From: Deinandra increscens subsp. villosa
Lineage: Eukaryota; Streptophyta; Magnoliopsida; Asterales; Asteraceae
Length of the DNA: 64,000 nucleotides
Reading direction: 5' to 3'
Assembly: GCA_039602395.1 (NCBI GenBank)
Contig: JBCNJP010000003.1
Span: 15,037,167-15,101,166 of the forward strand
The notes under the pieces are model-generated. The model was not told the DNA's origin. It saw only the letters and a program-made list of their open reading frames with translations, and searched no databases. The position numbers and the translations under genes were made by a program. Every line of letters starts with the position of its first letter. Position 1 is the first letter of the stretch. Below, in pieces: positions 60,534 to 64,000 of this stretch.

Positions 60534-61500
60534 GTACTTGCATAATCTGTGAATGTGCATGACTAATCTGGTATCTGTAAGCAAGATACAAACATAAGGC
60601 TTGCCTGATGATCTTTGGTTATTTTCTTTCTGAGGAATGTTGGGTGATGATTCTGACAAAAATAGAATAAGAGATATCATGATTACTACATGTTTTCATT
60701 TTGCAAAGATTTAAACTTGTTTGATTTTCTTTATTTTATCAAACGATCGGACTTTCTTTGCGTATCGAAAGATCGACCTGATTGTTGTTCGTTTGAGGTT
60801 CTGCTTTATTTTCTTGGTGTCTCGTATAATTCATTGGACTTTCTTTGCAGGTCCACAAGAACGACCTGATCGTTGTTGAATTATACAATTTCAACTTGTT
60901 TTTATTTTCTTAATTTATTATCCGAGGCCTTATCTGCGTATCGAAAGATCGACCTTAAGGTAGACGATTTAGCATTCTTATTTCTTTTTGCATGGAACAC
61001 GGTTGACAATATCATGAATTTAAATCACTTTGTGTTAAATCACAAGTGAAATCACAAAGCGTTATAAGCAAAACATATCTAAGTATGTCTGATAGTGTGG
61101 GGTACATTGGTAAATGCAAATCGCATCATTACTTTAACATATCCAGATGTTATGAGAATAATTATGTCTGAGTTTAAAGTTGGACAAATTATATCTACAA
61201 TCTACATGGCTTATGTGCTACAATAATCGAAATTGAAATGTAGTTCAGTACGTTATGACCAATATGATCCCAAGTCGTGATCTTTCTCACAAAAGACAAA
61301 TATAGCGTCTGATTCTGTATTGCATTTACTTTTCATATCAGAAAATACCAAAAAGATTTTAGGTGTGTTTTGATATAAAGTTAGAAAAATCAAAAAGATT
61401 TTATTTTTAATTTCTTTTCGATTGATCAACACGGAATACGATTCAAATTTCAAAATATGAATATCTTGGAATCTCAAAGAGACATTTTGCGCCAAGATTA
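60534..61500. other. spacer with three diverged repeats
   Basis: Three imperfect copies of a block with GGACTTTCTTTGC, GAAAGATCGACCTGAT and TTGTTG lie at about 60740-60965. No gene recognised. Confidence 0.5.
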
Positions 61501-62073
61501 TTTATGTTGGCAGGTACTAAGTGGAAAAAGAACATCACAACTTCAAGTCTTCTGAAGCTAATGATAAAGAGATTACACGCGCTGAAATGTCAAGTATTCA
61601 AGATCAGACTAATCATCAAGTTGAGGGAGAGTTTGATTGAAGATAGGAGATTATGTGAAGAATTGTTATGGCACAGATACTGCACACGTAGAGGGGGAGT
61701 TTGTTAGAGCATTATATGTTCGTCGTGTGAAGTATCAGAACATGTGTGTGAAGTATCAAGTACAAGACAAAAGCTACAAAAGAGCCTATGTCCGAAGTGA
61801 GCCGAACTGCCAATTCGGGTGCACACGAACTTACTCGAAGTGGCAGTTCGGGTGACAGCGTGTTCGGGCAACTATGTACAAGTATAAATAGCTTCGTCTT
61901 GTATAGAAATAAAACTTCTTGGTCATTCTTCTGTGTGTGTTTTCTATGTGTACTCTAAAAGCTTAGTAATACAAATTCACTTTGTATTTACTCTTTGTGT
62001 CTTCTTTCTTAACTCGAATTACACGTTGATTATCATTAATTGAGTAGACGATCCACAGCTCACAAACTTACAC
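61501..62073 (+). mobile_element. LTR-retrotransposon 3' end, copy 1 (PPT + LTR)
   Basis: A polypurine tract (GAGGGGGAG, 61691-61699) precedes an LTR starting TGTTAGAGC at 61702 with a TATA box (GTATAAATAG, about 61881-61890) and a probable end near 62070. The sequence from 61532 on, including GTATTCAAGATC(A/G)GACTAA and CATCAAGTTGAGGG, is shared with the copy at 63421-63944. No coding domain or 5' LTR is in the window. Confidence 0.65.
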
Positions 62074-62090
62074 ATTTCCACCCTTTGTAA

Positions 62091-63420
62091 CTTACTCGTT
62101 TATATCTTGATTCCTACGAATCTTATTTATGGCCAATTCCTTCAATTGGTGGAACCTTCTGACACTAAAGCTTCATGATTCCTAGAACCATTCATCGCCC
62201 GTTTAAATTAGCCCAAGGCTTTATCTATTATTAAGCACGGTCAAGAGTTCACATAATCATAACTAAAATCTTGTAACATAAACAATGTTACCTCGTGAAC
62301 TTGAGCCTCCGGTTCCACCAACTCGTTGGTTGTTACCTTGCTCAACTTGATCACCTAATGGGTCACTAATCAAGTTAGAGGCTTTAACATTATAGCATTA
62401 TTATCACATTTCCATTAACATGACCTTAATGCTACACATATCATACTTTCACATAATTAGCAATCAAGCATATTCACCATGTTTATTTCTAACTACATGG
62501 TTCCATCAACAACACAATATCAATTATAGGCTTTCATTACCCAAGGTAGTATTTTAGACATGATTACACTCATTGTAATCCATCACTTAGGCATAACATA
62601 TTCTATGAGCATACAATCTCAATTTTACCAAATTGGCAATTTATCAAGCAATAAGATTCATGTAGACATTTCATCGAACACCTTGTGTGCATACATATAC
62701 ACACACTTGTGATTATAACCCAAGTAACCCAAACTATCCTTTTTAACATGATCAAGGTGGAATCACCTCCAACCCATCATAAATTAACCAGTTTCACCAA
62801 GAATTTCATATAATTCATCTATACCCAAGTTGCATAGAACATTTAGCTAACCATTTGACACATAGGTTCATCATACACATATTGGGTGACTAAATCACTC
62901 ATTGGAGCAACAAGTTAGGAATTTATGCATCACTAGATGTTCCTAACATCATTAGATTCATAATACATCTAGAAATTTCAGATTTAGGACCCTAAATTTC
63001 GTGACCTGTGCATGCAACAACTTAGGGTTTCCCTTACTTGTTGCTAGGATGAAGATAGAGGAAGAATTACACTTCCAATTCCAAGATGGTAGCAAAAATT
63101 CGCAGATTTGGACTCCTAATTGGTAGATTCTGATTTTTGGGGCAAGGGGGAGGGGTTGAGGTCGATCTCCTAGTCGTGATTCACGACCTCCCCTTTTTCT
63201 TCCTATTTTGCTTATTACACTTTTGTGCAATTACATTTCCAGCCCCTCAATTTTCAGCATTTTTGTTTTAAATTAACTATAATATCATATTACACAATGA
63301 ACCCCATAGTTTCACATATAATTAATTTTACTAACAAATTTTAGGAGTTATCTTAGCTACCAAATTAATTTAACTCGACGCTAATGGGAAATTTAATTAT
63401 ATAAAATTTGGGATGTTACA
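62091..63420. other. possible Gypsy-type solo LTR between the two LTR ends
   Basis: The segment starts TGTAACTTAC and ends GGGATGTTACA, the end style of Ty3/Gypsy LTRs. No target-site duplication was found, so this is tentative. No gene is recognised. Confidence 0.3.
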
Positions 63421-63944
63421 AAGAGATGATCACAACTTCAAGTTTTCTGACGCTGTTGATAAAGATGAAACACACTGTGCATCGTCAAGTATTCAAGATC
63501 GGACTAACCATCAAGTTGAGGGGGATTTTGATTGAAGATACGATACTATGTGATGAAACAGATACTTCACATGACGAGGGGGGGGAGGGGGGGTTGTTAG
63601 AGCATAATCTGGTTCGTCGTCAGAAGTATCTGAACAAGACGTAGATGCAAGAAGACTGTGGAACGAAGTGAGGAACGAACCGGGAGTTCGTGACCCACGA
63701 ACCATGGGTTCGTGCGACCTCTAGTTCGTGACCAGTAGTAATAGTAAAAATACGAGTTGCTTTGTATAGAACTTAGAACTCTTGATCATTTTCTGTGTGT
63801 GTTTTTCGTGTGTAAATTCTTTGGTCTGTGCAATAACATTCCAAGGATTATTTACCTCGTTGTGTTCTTGATTCGTACTCGAAGTTCATCATTTTCATTG
63901 TGATTGAGTAAACAATCAACAACTAATGCACTTTCAATGTAACA
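63421..63944 (+). mobile_element. LTR-retrotransposon 3' end, copy 2 (PPT + LTR)
   Basis: Relative of copy 1. A G-rich polypurine tract (about 63576-63593) precedes an LTR starting TGTTAGAGC (63595) and probably ending TGTAACA (63944). It begins abruptly at 63421. Confidence 0.65.
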
Positions 63945-64000
63945 TTTTCATTTTACCCAATTAAGAAATCCTACCTGTTTTGAAATTTCGCGATTTACCG

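Overview
The window is plant nuclear DNA. It shows spliced genes with GT-AG introns, single-exon 6-phosphogluconate dehydrogenase, organelle-targeted IF-2, AT-rich spacers, microsatellites and dense transposable elements (Copia, CACTA, hAT, Helitron, LINE, SINE, MITE). A eudicot fits. Asteraceae is my guess from the repeat style and the ARID-carrying LTR element, but nothing in the window proves it.

Three host genes look intact. A single-exon 6-phosphogluconate dehydrogenase lies on the minus strand (5271-6734). A seven-exon mitochondrial-type translation initiation factor IF-2 lies on the minus strand (8425-13531); its exon lengths sum to exactly 762 codons. A five-exon alpha/beta-hydrolase lies on the plus strand (27036-28582), with 369 codons. 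They are not an operon and share no obvious pathway. They are islands in a transposon-rich region.

Layout. 1-3750: LINE fragment, hAT-like MITE, microsatellite, a short Helitron, a SINE with target-site duplication and a long-inverted-repeat element. 5240-13860: the two minus-strand host genes. 13930-19120: decayed Copia element. 19470-22550: dispersed repeats, a cluster of CACGGGCCGTG palindromes, a CACTA terminus and a promoter-like segment. 23374-26147: a complete but non-autonomous LTR element with exact LTRs, PBS, PPT and target-site duplication; it encodes zinc knuckle, Copia-type protease and an ARID DNA-binding domain but no integrase or reverse transcriptase. 26900-28600: hydrolase gene. 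29490-31955: nested Helitrons. 32460-34065: hAT transposase relic with a long Asp repeat. 34691-35190: 500-N assembly gap. 35191-40410: Copia element on the minus strand. 40430-45000: LTR-like repeats, SINE-like insert and MITE. 46620-50456: Helitron-like segment carrying an NADP-malic enzyme exon. 50736-55766: young Copia element with a gag-integrase fusion deletion. 56500-60530: CACTA element with a TNPD-type transposase relic and a 20-bp minisatellite. 60600-64000: 3' ends of two related LTR elements.

The best candidate for something little described is the ARID-carrying LTR element. Second are the Helitron-like segment with the malic enzyme exon, and a dispersed repeat whose two copies show compensatory changes in a hairpin.
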